From Planctomycetota bacterium (GTDB lineage Bacteria > Planctomycetota > Planctomycetia > Pirellulales > Pirellulaceae): a stretch of DNA of 34,390 nt. The position numbers and the translations under genes are program-made. The notes under the pieces are model-generated. The model did not search any database, was not told where the DNA came from, and worked only from the letters and a program-made list of their open reading frames with translations. Shown in pieces: positions 11,183 to 18,433 of this stretch (position 1 is the stretch's first letter; every line of letters starts with the position of its first letter). Location: positions 1 through 34,390 of the forward strand of contig JAQBZB010000071.1 in NCBI GenBank assembly GCA_027622275.1, in the 5' to 3' direction.

Positions 11183-12448
11183 TCATTCAACTGCATACGG
11201 TGCGGCAAGTCGAAAGGCAGCGTGCGTTGAAAGATACAACTCGACTCGCGACGACTGCTTAACCGCCGCGGCAATGAACGAAACGGCTTCGATCAGCCGC
11301 TCATCAGGCTCCGCACAACTGAGCCGCAGGAATCCGGAGCCTGCTTCCCCAAAACACTCGCCCCCCAAGCAAGCAACGCCACGCGCGTCGTCGGCCCCTT
11401 CGAGCAAGTACATCGCAAGTCCGTGCGATGTGATGCCGAGACGATTGCAGATGCTGGCGACTGACGGGAACGCATAAAAACTCCCGCCCGGCATCAGGCA
11501 GGAGATCCCTTCAACTTGGTTCAGCTCGTCGACCAATCGTTTCACCTTGCGGCCGAATTCGCTCATTTGGCGATCGCGCTCGTCACACGCTTCGCGCATC
11601 GCTACGGCTCCGGCCAATTGCGTGAAGGGAGGCACGCACGAGAGGGCTGTGTTGGTCAGCTTGCCCAATAATTCAATCGTCTTCGCGCTACTCACCGCAA
11701 AACCCAACCGCCAACCGCTCATGCTGAACGACTTGCTGAACGTATAGGCCGCGACCGTCTGGCCGATCATTTCCGCTTGAGCCAACAACGAATAGTGGCG
11801 TCCGTTCCAGACCATCCGGTCGTAGGGTTCGTCGCTGAACACGGCGATGTCTCGACCGCGAAGCAACTCGGCGAGTTCTTCTAAATCTTCGAGCAGCGTG
11901 ATCCCGCCGGTTGGGTTGTGCGGCGAGTTGAGGAAGACTGCCTTCGGACTCGGATCTTCCGCGAGGAACTTTCGCACATCATCGAGATTCGGTCGAAAGT
12001 CGCGGGCGTGCTTCAACGCCGAGAGAACCATCCGTCCGCCGCGCCGAGCGATGTTCGGCGGATAGGTCGAAAAATGCGGACTGAAGACCAACACGCCATC
12101 GCCCGGATTGAGAAACGCTTCGCAAAACAATTGCTCGAAGTTCTTGGCACCCGGCCCGGCGATGATGTTATCCGCCGCGACCGACAAGCCGTACTCGCGG
12201 TTCACGTACTCGGCAGCCGCTTCGCGAAACTCGGGAATCCCGAGCGATGGGCCGTAGTGCGTGCGACCATCGCGAATGGCTTGAATGCCTGCCTGGACAA
12301 CGACTTCCGGTGTCGAAAACGGACTGTCGCCGATCTCCAACTCGATGACATCTTTCCCGGCCGCGATCAAACGTTTGGCCGCGGCGAGTACGGTGAAGGC
12401 AGTCTCGGCTCTGACGGATACGGCAAAGTTGCTGAAGGAAGCAGACAT
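11183..12448 (-). CDS. PLP-dependent class I/II aminotransferase
   Basis: A 421-residue fold-type I aminotransferase of the aspartate aminotransferase family. Visible motifs are NSPHNPTGG (N178 region), FSDEPYD (D206), the Schiff-base lysine K239 in [15 protein letters not shown], and the arginine of that segment near 247. The C-terminal small domain ends with [13 protein letters not shown] (substrate-carboxylate arginine). Substrate cannot be told from sequence; aspartate, aromatic or alanine/pyruvate-type activity is possible. It starts 39 bases after the fmt stop on the same strand, so it is likely co-transcribed with def-fmt. Length is slightly above the usual 390-400 because of a C-terminal tail of about 20 residues. 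Confidence 0.9.
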   Translation of the reverse strand: MSASFSNFAVSVRAETAFTVLAAAKRLIAAGKDVIELEIGDSPFSTPEVVVQAGIQAIRDGRTHYGPSLGIPEFREAAAEYVNREYGLSVAADNIIAGPGAKNFEQLFCEAFLNPGDGVLVFSPHFSTYPPNIARRGGRMVLSALKHARDFRPNLDDVRKFLAEDPSPKAVFLNSPHNPTGGITLLEDLEELAELLRGRDIAVFSDEPYDRMVWNGRHYSLLAQAEMIGQTVAAYTFSKSFSMSGWRLGFAVSSAKTIELLGKLTNTALSCVPPFTQLAGAVAMREACDERDRQMSEFGRKVKRLVDELNQVEGISCLMPGGSFYAFPSVASICNRLGITSHGLAMYLLEGADDARGVACLGGECFGEAGSGFLRLSCAEPDERLIEAVSFIAAAVKQSSRVELYLSTHAAFRLAAPYAVE

Positions 12449-12487
12449 CAGGTGCGGGGACTCCGGTTGAGATTGAATGAGCTGGAT

Positions 12488-13450
12488 TCAGCCGCCGAGG
12501 ATCGCTCCGATGGCGATTGGATATCCGCGGAGGAATTCGTCAATCGCCATCACTCGTTTACCGGCGGGTTGGACTTTCAGTAACGATAGTATTCCATCAC
12601 CGGTGGCAACTTCCAAGCGTGTGCCATCGGAAACAAGGACGCCCCCCGGCGCGATGCCCCCCGGTGCATTCCCTTCGGCGATTGCGATTTCGTCTAACAA
12701 CAAACGCCACGACTGGCCGTCAGGGCGTTGCCAATCAGTGAATGTTCCCGGCCAGGGTTTGAGAGCACGGAACTGGTTGTAAATACGAACCGCCGGGCGC
12801 GTCCAGTCGACTGTGCCATCCGACTTCTTCAGTCGAGGAGCGCGGCAAGCGAGCGCGGGATCTTGCGGCGTGCCGATCGGTGAGCTGCCGTCCCAAGCGA
12901 CGAGCATTTCGATCGCTTCGTGAACCGGCTCGACACCGAGCAACGCGAGTCGAGGCTCGAGCTGTTCCGTGGTTTCGCTGCCGCCGATTGGTGTTGTTCG
13001 CAGCGAAAGCACCGGCCCAGCGTCCAGCTTCGGCGTCATGTGAATCACGGTCACGCCGGTTTCTCGGTCGCCGTTCAGGATTGCCCACTGAACCGGTGCA
13101 GCGCCTCGATACTTTGGCAGTAGCGAGCCATGCAGATTGATGCCGCCAAGCGGCGGAATACTCAACGCATCGGGCGACAGAATCTGGCCGTAGTCACAGA
13201 CCACGAACAAATCCGGGCGCAGGGAGGCGAGCTGCTTCCGAGCGGCCTCGGAGTTTACATCGTCTGGATTGAGGACCGCGATGCCGCGTGCGTCGGCGAC
13301 TTCCCGCAGGGGATTGGGCGGTGCCTTGCCTCGCGAACGTACAAGCGGCGTCGGCCGAGTGACAAGTACCGCGACGTCATGCTTCGAATCCAAGAGCGAT
13401 TCAAACGTCGGCAGCGCGAACGGGCCCGTGCCCATCATGATGATCCGCAT
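12488..13450 (-). CDS. fmt: Methionyl-tRNA formyltransferase
   Basis: Fmt formylates the amino group of initiator Met-tRNA using 10-formyl-tetrahydrofolate. The 320-residue product has the N-terminal Rossmann segment MRIIMMGTGPFALPTF, the catalytic Asn-His pair at N105 and H107, the SLLPKYRGAAPVQWAI loop, and the catalytic Asp in LDAGP (about 143). The C-terminal part is the OB-like tRNA-binding domain. I chose the ATG at 13450, which overlaps the def stop by one base in a TGATG arrangement and gives the family N-terminus; an in-frame start seven codons upstream is less likely. Pairing with def is the classic layout for the N-formylmethionine cycle. Confidence 0.96.
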   Translation of the reverse strand: MRIIMMGTGPFALPTFESLLDSKHDVAVLVTRPTPLVRSRGKAPPNPLREVADARGIAVLNPDDVNSEAARKQLASLRPDLFVVCDYGQILSPDALSIPPLGGINLHGSLLPKYRGAAPVQWAILNGDRETGVTVIHMTPKLDAGPVLSLRTTPIGGSETTEQLEPRLALLGVEPVHEAIEMLVAWDGSSPIGTPQDPALACRAPRLKKSDGTVDWTRPAVRIYNQFRALKPWPGTFTDWQRPDGQSWRLLLDEIAIAEGNAPGGIAPGGVLVSDGTRLEVATGDGILSLLKVQPAGKRVMAIDEFLRGYPIAIGAILGG

Positions 13451-14028
13451 CAGCAGTATTTCTCTTCCCACTCGTTCAATCGAGCGGCAATCGCGGCAGC
13501 GGCGGGAATCCCGCCCGTCTCGCGGCGGCTGTTGAATTCCGTCTCGAACTCGTCCAGTTCACCTTCGATATCGATCTTTGCCGAATCCGTCATCCGGTCG
13601 ATGAACAAGACGCCATCCAAGTGATCCGTTTCGTGCTGGACGACTCGCGAAAACAAGCCCTCGATGTCGGCATTGATTTCTTCGCCCTGCAGGTTGTAGG
13701 CGTTGACTCGAACCTTCTTCGGGCGGACGACGTTTCCATACAGTCCGGGCAGGCTCAGGCAACCTTCCTCATTCTCTTCCGTCCCTTTCGGCATACTGAG
13801 GATCGGGTTGATGAAGACCATTTCCTCGCCTTTCTCCAGATCTGCCTCCAGATTGGTAACAAACAGCCGGAATGGCAAATCTACCTGATTCGCGGCCAGT
13901 CCCACGCCTTTCGCCTCGTACATCAGCTCGAACATTTCGCGCACGATTTCGCGCAGCCGAGCATCGACACGCTTAATTGGCTTCGATTTGTGCCGCAGCG
14001 TAGGATGGGGGTAGGTGATGATTTCCAA
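13450..14028 (-). CDS. def: Peptide deformylase
   Basis: Def is the metal-dependent hydrolase that removes the formyl group from nascent proteins. The 192-residue product carries all three signature motifs: GVGLAANQ (41-48), EGCLSLPG (C90 metal ligand), and QHETDHLDG (metal ligands H132 and H136, catalytic E133). The start is a TTG at 14028, giving the typical EIITYPHPTLR N-terminus, preceded by GGAGAT with suitable spacing; no better start is available. The C-terminus has a Glu-rich tail ending NEWEEKYC. It is the first gene of the operon with fmt, and a TATAAT lies about 30 bases upstream. Confidence 0.96.
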   Translation of the reverse strand: MEIITYPHPTLRHKSKPIKRVDARLREIVREMFELMYEAKGVGLAANQVDLPFRLFVTNLEADLEKGEEMVFINPILSMPKGTEENEEGCLSLPGLYGNVVRPKKVRVNAYNLQGEEINADIEGLFSRVVQHETDHLDGVLFIDRMTDSAKIDIEGELDEFETEFNSRRETGGIPAAAAIAARLNEWEEKYC

Positions 14029-14057
14029 GATGCTATCTCCGACGTCGATAATCCCGA

Positions 14058-14063
14058 ATTATA
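14058..14063 (-). promoter_or_regulatory. Candidate -10 box of the def operon
   Basis: The minus strand reads TATAAT here, 29 bases upstream of the def TTG start. That would give a short leader that still contains the GGAGAT ribosome binding site. No good -35 hexamer is seen at 16-18 bp, so the call is tentative. Confidence 0.4.
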
Positions 14064-14166
14064 CGGCTCAGGTCGCATCGCATGAGGGGGGCGGTGGTCT
14101 TTTTCGGATGCGTGATTATTCGCTGCTAAATGTGTCTCGCCGAAATGGATCCCCGACCGCTTCACG

Positions 14167-14195
14167 TTGACGCATCTTGGTGTCACTCCTAGAAT
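14167..14195 (+). promoter_or_regulatory. Promoter of the vWA-Exb operon
   Basis: TTGACG (14167-14172) and TAGAAT (14190-14195) are spaced by exactly 17 bases, each one mismatch from the sigma-70 consensus. Transcription would start near 14202, about 39 bases before the vWA ATG at 14241. This is the best promoter match I saw in the window. Confidence 0.6.
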
Positions 14196-14240
14196 CTCCC
14201 GCGGCTAGGCCGTAATCCCTTGTCTGACCAGAGCTTTCGC

Positions 14241-15233
14241 ATGTCTGTCGCGGCACCGATCACAAAGAATTTCGAATCGTTCGCGAGCGATTGCCGCGGC
14301 ACGCGTCGCGTTCCGGCGTGGCTCATGTCAGTCGGCCTGCACACGTGCCTGCTCGTGCTGGCCGCGCTGCTCATTCGCTCCCCGACAAAGGGGCCGAACA
14401 TCGAACCAGACCGCACGGCCGGCATCGCGCTCGTTCAGCGTTCCCAAGCCGAGACGACTTACTTCACCGAACAGGACGTCGCGTCGATGTCTTCGACGGC
14501 GGCAACTTCGGTAACCGACTCATCGAGCCAACCGAGCCCGCTCGCCGAGCTTCCCGTTGAACTCGCGATCCAGCTTCCCGCGTCGAACGAACTGTCGTCA
14601 AGCACCGGTCTCGGGCAAGTGTTGCCTGGGGCGATTGGGTTTACGACAGGCAGTCAAGGTGCCCGCGGCTTACCTGGCGGACAGACACGTACGCAAGTCT
14701 TCGGAGCCGAAGGAAGCGGCAACAAGTTTGTCTACGTCTTCGATCGTTCGGCGAGCATGGAAGGATTCCAAGGCCGGCCGATGGCGGCCGCCAAGTCGCA
14801 GTTGATCGCCAGTCTCAGCGACTTGGAGAGCGTGCATCAATTTCAAATCGTGTTCTATAACGATGAGCCGGCCGTCTTTCATCCCGATCGTTCTCGACCT
14901 CCGAGCATCTTGTTCGCCAGCGACGAAAACAAACAGTTGGCAAAGAGCTTCGTCGAAGGCATGACCGCGTTCGGCGGAACCAGGCACGTCGAAGCCATCA
15001 CACTGGCGTTGGGGATGAGTCCCGACGTCATCTTTTTTCTCACCGACGCCGCCGAGCCTCAGTTGACCCCGGCCGAGCTGTCAGCCATCCGCCGACGCAA
15101 TCGATCAGAAGCGACGATCAACGCCATCGAATTCGGTTCCGGGCCTCGCCCCCGCGGCGAGAACTTCCTGATGCGATTGGCACGAGAGAATCACGGAAAG
15201 CACGTCTATGTCGATGTCTCGAAGCTGCCTTAG
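14241..15233 (+). CDS. vWA-domain protein with TonB-like N-terminal transmembrane anchor
   Basis: The 330-residue product has three parts. Residues 1-26 are cytoplasmic and basic near the membrane. Residues 27-45 are one transmembrane helix with SVGLH (S30, H34), matching the S-x3-H signature by which TonB/TolA helices engage ExbB-ExbD. A Ser/Thr/Gly-rich linker (about 46-158) leads to a von Willebrand A domain from about 160. The metal site is complete: DRSAS (D168, S170, S172), T246 in GGTRH, D269 in LTDAAEP. The ATG at 14241 was chosen; a TTG seven codons upstream is possible. It leads the operon with ExbB and two ExbD proteins. I infer an inner-membrane protein with a periplasmic vWA domain energised by the Exb complex. 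Confidence 0.85.
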   Translation: MSVAAPITKNFESFASDCRGTRRVPAWLMSVGLHTCLLVLAALLIRSPTKGPNIEPDRTAGIALVQRSQAETTYFTEQDVASMSSTAATSVTDSSSQPSPLAELPVELAIQLPASNELSSSTGLGQVLPGAIGFTTGSQGARGLPGGQTRTQVFGAEGSGNKFVYVFDRSASMEGFQGRPMAAAKSQLIASLSDLESVHQFQIVFYNDEPAVFHPDRSRPPSILFASDENKQLAKSFVEGMTAFGGTRHVEAITLALGMSPDVIFFLTDAAEPQLTPAELSAIRRRNRSEATINAIEFGSGPRPRGENFLMRLARENHGKHVYVDVSKLP

Positions 15234-15241
15234 GCAATTTT

Positions 15242-15297
15242 TACGTGGCCTTTCGCTCCGCGAAAGGAGTTCCTTTCGCGCAGCGAAAGGCCACGTA
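15242..15297. repeat. Long hairpin repeat between the vWA and TPR genes
   Basis: Arms 15242-15268 and 15271-15297 pair at 26 of 27 positions with a 2-nt loop, making a very stable stem only nine bases after the vWA stop codon. It lies inside the formal reading frame of the following TPR gene, so it probably marks untranslated spacer. It may be a dispersed planctomycete intergenic repeat or an mRNA processing or stability element. Confidence 0.8.
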
Positions 15298-15336
15298 CGC
15301 GCACCACAAAGCGGTGTCACGCTGCCAGCACGCGCC

Positions 15337-16317
15337 TTGGGTTTCCTTGTCGCCGTTTTGCTGGGCGGGACTTGGGTTATCGCGAATGACACCGTCGTCG
15401 TGCGATCCGAGCCAGCGAACAAAGTACGCCGCGTTACCGGAACGATTGTCGACTTCACCGGCGAGAGCCTCTTACTGCGACACGCGAGCGGACGCGAGGA
15501 GAAGTTTGCTCCCGATCGAGTCGTCGAGGTTTTGGGTGATTGGAAGGAGAGTCACAAAGCTGCGAATGTACTGTTTGCCGAGGGGAACTTCGAAGCAGCC
15601 GAAACCAAGTACCGTGAAGCACTGCGCGACGAAGATCGCCGCTGGGCACAGCGTCGCGTCTTGTCACAATTGACTTGGTGCTACCGTTACCTGGGACAAA
15701 CCGACAACGCGGTGAAAGCGTTCTTGCCACTCTACCGCGACGATCCGAAGACGCCTCATTTTGCCTCGATCCCGCTGACTTGGACGACCGGACAGGCGGA
15801 ACCCGATCTTGACCGCCAAGCCGCCGCGTGGATGCAAGATAAAGACTCGCCAGCCGCGAGATTGATCGGTGCCAGTTGGTCGTTAACTTCAGCGCGACGA
15901 GCGGAAGCGATCAAGGTGTTGCGAGAGTTTGTGAGTGATCCCGATCCGCGAATGGTTTTCTCAGCGGAGGCTCAGCTGTGGCGCACACAAATCGCGACGT
16001 CGCGGCCCGAAGACGTGAGCCGTTGGCAGGAGCGGATCGAACGGATGCCGCCGATCATTCGTGGCGGGCCCTATTACGTCCTTGGCCTGGCACTTAGTCG
16101 TCAGGAAATGCACGAGCAAGCGGCGATTAGTTTCATGCGAACGGCGATACTTTACCCATCCGAACGAGATTTGGTGCCCGATTCGCTGTTGGCGGCGGCG
16201 CGAGAACTCGAAACAATGGGGCAAGCAACGGAAGCAGCGGGATTGTACCGCGAGATCTTAACGAAATATGAAGCCAATCGAGCCGCTGGCGAAGCCGAAG
16301 CTCGACTCAAACAGTAG
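15337..16317 (+). CDS. Exported TPR-repeat protein of the Exb operon
   Basis: The product (about 326 residues from the TTG at 15337) begins with a hydrophobic export signal (LGFLVAVLLGGTWVIA-ND). A small beta-rich segment follows (RRVTGTIVDFTGESLLLRH), then TPR-like helical pairs (ANVLFAEGNFEAAETKYREAL and later repeats to the C-terminus). TPRs bind proteins, so a periplasmic scaffold for the Exb machine is the likely role. The frame is open from an ATG at 15208, inside the vWA gene, but that start would translate straight through a 27-bp hairpin. After the hairpin there is no ATG or GTG in frame; TTG 15337 and CTG 15322 are the candidates and neither has a strong Shine-Dalgarno. The start is uncertain. 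Confidence 0.75.
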   Translation: MGFLVAVLLGGTWVIANDTVVVRSEPANKVRRVTGTIVDFTGESLLLRHASGREEKFAPDRVVEVLGDWKESHKAANVLFAEGNFEAAETKYREALRDEDRRWAQRRVLSQLTWCYRYLGQTDNAVKAFLPLYRDDPKTPHFASIPLTWTTGQAEPDLDRQAAAWMQDKDSPAARLIGASWSLTSARRAEAIKVLREFVSDPDPRMVFSAEAQLWRTQIATSRPEDVSRWQERIERMPPIIRGGPYYVLGLALSRQEMHEQAAISFMRTAILYPSERDLVPDSLLAAARELETMGQATEAAGLYREILTKYEANRAAGEAEARLKQ

Positions 16318-16428
16318 CCATCACGCTCCGCCGTGATGAGCCCGTTCGCGATGGCCTCTCGCAGCGGGAATTCATTTCCATATTCGAGTCCAACTTGAAA
16401 GGCTCATCACGGCGGAGCGTGATGGCTA
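16315..16428. repeat. Perfect 28-bp inverted repeat between the TPR and exbB-like genes
   Basis: Arms 16315-16342 and 16401-16428 are perfectly complementary over 28 bp with a 58-nt loop. The left arm starts on the stop codon of the TPR gene, and the right arm ends five bases before the AAGGAGG ribosome binding site of the exbB-like gene. The layout would fold the junction into a hairpin and present the ribosome binding site at its base. Confidence 0.85.
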
Positions 16429-16442
16429 CGAAGGAGGAAACC

Positions 16443-17234
16443 TTGCGACAGATCGTGATCAAATCGTCGACGGCAATGGCGGTCGTGTGTGTAACTGCGA
16501 CCGCCGTAGCGCAAGGAACATCAACGGCAGCAGCGGACACCGCACCGCAAGGCTTCTTCAGCATCATCTTCTCCGGGGGTCTGGTTGGACTGCTGATCGT
16601 CTTGCTGTTGTTCGCGCTTTCGTTGACGGCAGCCTATCTTGTCTTCGAGCACATCATGACGTTGCGCCGCAGCGAGATCATGCCGGAAGGGCTGGGTGAC
16701 CGAGTTCGCGAATCGTTGACGGCCGGCCGAGTTGCCGAAGCCGATCAAGCATGTCGCCAGCAACCGAGCTTCTTGTCGTTCGTCTTGCTGAACGGACTCG
16801 CGGAGTTGGACGGTGGATGGACAGCGGTCGAGAAGGCATTGGAGGACGCGACGGCCGAACAGTCGGCCAGATTATTTCGCAAGATCGAGTACCTGTCCGT
16901 GATTGGCAACATCGCGCCGATGGTCGGCTTGCTGGGAACCGTCACGGGCATGATCTTCGCCTTTCAACAAGTCGCGAGCACGCAAGGCTCGGCCGGCGCT
17001 GCCGATCTGGCCGAAGGAATCTATCAAGCACTTGTCACGACCGTCGGCGGGTTGATCGTGGCCATTCCTTGTCTCGGCGCATTCGCGATCTTTCGTAATC
17101 GAGTGGATCAACTCGTCGCCGAAGCCGCCTATGTCGCGCTGCACGCTTTCGCGCCGCTCAAACGCCGGCGGAGCGCCAAGTCGCAGCCGCCAACGGCGGC
17201 GCCTCCGCCGCCGCCGACCGACGGAGGTGCGTGA
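16443..17234 (+). CDS. MotA/TolQ/ExbB proton channel family protein
   Basis: This is the ExbB/TolQ-type pentamer-forming subunit of a proton-driven motor. The 263-residue product has an N-terminal signal-like segment ending AVAQG, a first membrane helix (GLVGLLIVLLLFALSLTAAY), a cytoplasmic domain, and the two family helices with NIAPMVGLLGTVTGMIFAF and ALVTTVGGLIVAIPCLGAF. The tail is basic then Pro-rich. The TTG start at 16443 is supported by a consensus AAGGAGG five bases upstream; a start at 16395 would add residues encoded by the palindrome. Its stop overlaps the next gene's ATG in TGATG. An extra exported N-terminal segment before the first helix is typical of TPR-linked ExbB variants, not E. 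coli ExbB. Confidence 0.93.
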   Translation: MRQIVIKSSTAMAVVCVTATAVAQGTSTAAADTAPQGFFSIIFSGGLVGLLIVLLLFALSLTAAYLVFEHIMTLRRSEIMPEGLGDRVRESLTAGRVAEADQACRQQPSFLSFVLLNGLAELDGGWTAVEKALEDATAEQSARLFRKIEYLSVIGNIAPMVGLLGTVTGMIFAFQQVASTQGSAGAADLAEGIYQALVTTVGGLIVAIPCLGAFAIFRNRVDQLVAEAAYVALHAFAPLKRRRSAKSQPPTAAPPPPPTDGGA

Positions 17235-17659
17235 TGCGAGTCCCCACGCGACTGCGCAGCGGCGAGGTCGGCTTCAATATGACGCCGATGATCGACGTCG
17301 TCTTCCTGTTGATCATCTTCTTTCTCGTATCGAGTCATCTTGCCAAACAGGAAGCTCAAATGGAGTTGCCGCTGCCGGTGGCCGACAGCGGCGAACAGCC
17401 GGATCACGAGGCGCGGCGATTGACGCTCAACGTCACCGCGGACGGTTCGATGCTGTTGGCCGGTCGGCACATTGATCGAGAAGAGCTGAAACAGCGACTC
17501 AAGCTGGCCCGCGACGAACATGGCGAAGACGTCGAGATCCGCATTCGGGGCGATCGCAACGTCCCGTATTCCGCTGTCTCGCCGATCATGCTTTCCTGTG
17601 CTCGCACGGGAATCTGGAAAGTGACTTTCGGCGTTTATCACAGCGAGGACGTTCGCTGA
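17234..17659 (+). CDS. ExbD/TolR family protein 1
   Basis: A 141-residue ExbD/TolR-type protein: a short cytoplasmic N-terminus, one membrane helix with MTPMIDVVFLLIIFFLVSSH carrying the conserved proton-relay Asp, and a periplasmic domain ending in the family fold (EIRIRGDRNVPYSAVSPIMLSCARTG, residues listed in part). ExbD dimers sit inside the ExbB pentamer. The ATG at 17234 overlaps the exbB stop by one base and has GGAGG six bases upstream; a GTG one codon earlier is less well spaced. Tight coupling to both neighbours argues for a stoichiometric complex. Confidence 0.94.
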   Translation: MRVPTRLRSGEVGFNMTPMIDVVFLLIIFFLVSSHLAKQEAQMELPLPVADSGEQPDHEARRLTLNVTADGSMLLAGRHIDREELKQRLKLARDEHGEDVEIRIRGDRNVPYSAVSPIMLSCARTGIWKVTFGVYHSEDVR

Positions 17660-18114
17660 TGCGCCGACCTTCGATCTTCACGGACCGCCGCGAGCCGCTG
17701 GATGTCAAGATGACACCGATGATCGACGTTGTCTTCTTGTTGTTGATCTTCTTCGTCTGGACGGCGAGCTTTCACATCGTGGAACATATCTTGCCGAGCA
17801 GCGTTTCGGAGATCCGCGGAAGTGAATCCCTCAGCCCGAACGAACCACCGCCTGCCGAGGCGGATTTTCACGACGTTGTTGTTCGCGTCTTGTGGGAGGA
17901 TGGTCGTGTGGGCTGGCGCGTGGGCGGCGAGATGCTCGATGATCTCGCCGCAGTCGAAGCGAAACTCGCAGGCATCTATCGAGCGAATGCCGAAGCGCCG
18001 GTGATTATCGATCCGGATAACGCAACTCCGCTCGGGCATGTCATCGACGTCTACGACCTTTCTCGCCGCGTCGGCTTCGACGAAGTGCAGTTCGCTGCTG
18101 CGGAGGAGGCGTGA
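17659..18114 (+). CDS. ExbD/TolR family protein 2
   Basis: A second ExbD/TolR-type protein of 151 residues, with its membrane helix in KMTPMIDVVFLLLIFFVW including the conserved Asp, and a periplasmic domain with VIIDPDNATPLGHVIDVYD. It differs clearly from the first copy: a Glu/Pro-rich insertion (ESLSPNEPPPAEAD) follows the helix and the C-terminal strand region is distinct. The two may form a heterodimer in the channel, since one ExbB and two different ExbD genes are present; that is inference. Its ATG overlaps the previous stop in TGATG. The gene is followed by a 300-bp palindromic repeat region. Confidence 0.93.
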   Translation: MRRPSIFTDRREPLDVKMTPMIDVVFLLLIFFVWTASFHIVEHILPSSVSEIRGSESLSPNEPPPAEADFHDVVVRVLWEDGRVGWRVGGEMLDDLAAVEAKLAGIYRANAEAPVIIDPDNATPLGHVIDVYDLSRRVGFDEVQFAAAEEA

Positions 18115-18150
18115 GGTGTGCGATCATTCGCTGACACATACAGGTGAACT

Positions 18151-18375
18151 CGCCCCGAAGGGGCCCAAACATATCAGCCCAGGGCAACGCCCTGGGATAC
18201 TGGGCACAAAACGCGTTTCTAGCCCTGAAGGGGCGGCACAAACGAATCGCGGGTTGTTATTGTGTCGCCCCTTCAGGGCTGCGGTCGTATCGGTTCATCA
18301 CTACCCAGGGCGGCGCTTCGCGGCTAATGCCGCTACGCTCTGCCCTGGGCTGATATGTTGCTGGCCTTTCAGGCC
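18151..18375. repeat. Composite nested palindromic repeat upstream of the large TPR gene
   Basis: About 225 bases are a set of nested hairpins. Outer arms are 18170-18185 and 18342-18357 (perfect 16 bp). Inner arms are 18221-18240 and 18261-18280 (19 of 20). Smaller hairpins lie at 18151-18164, 18178-18196 and 18363-18375. It occupies most of the gap between the second exbD-like gene and the TPR gene. The TPR frame happens to stay open through it, but it does not look like coding sequence. Confidence 0.85.
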
Positions 18376-18384
18376 GCCAGGCGC

Positions 18385-18420
18385 ACGGAGTGCTGGCCGA
18401 CTACGGGGTGCTGGCCGACT
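18385..18420 (+). repeat. Tandem 18-base duplication before the TPR signal peptide
   Basis: Units 18385-18402 and 18403-18420 are identical at 17 of 18 positions. Read in the TPR frame they encode two copies of a six-residue R-x-A-G-R-L unit just before the hydrophobic export segment. The 18-base length keeps the frame. Confidence 0.7.
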
Positions 18421-18433
18421 TGCACACGGCCTC

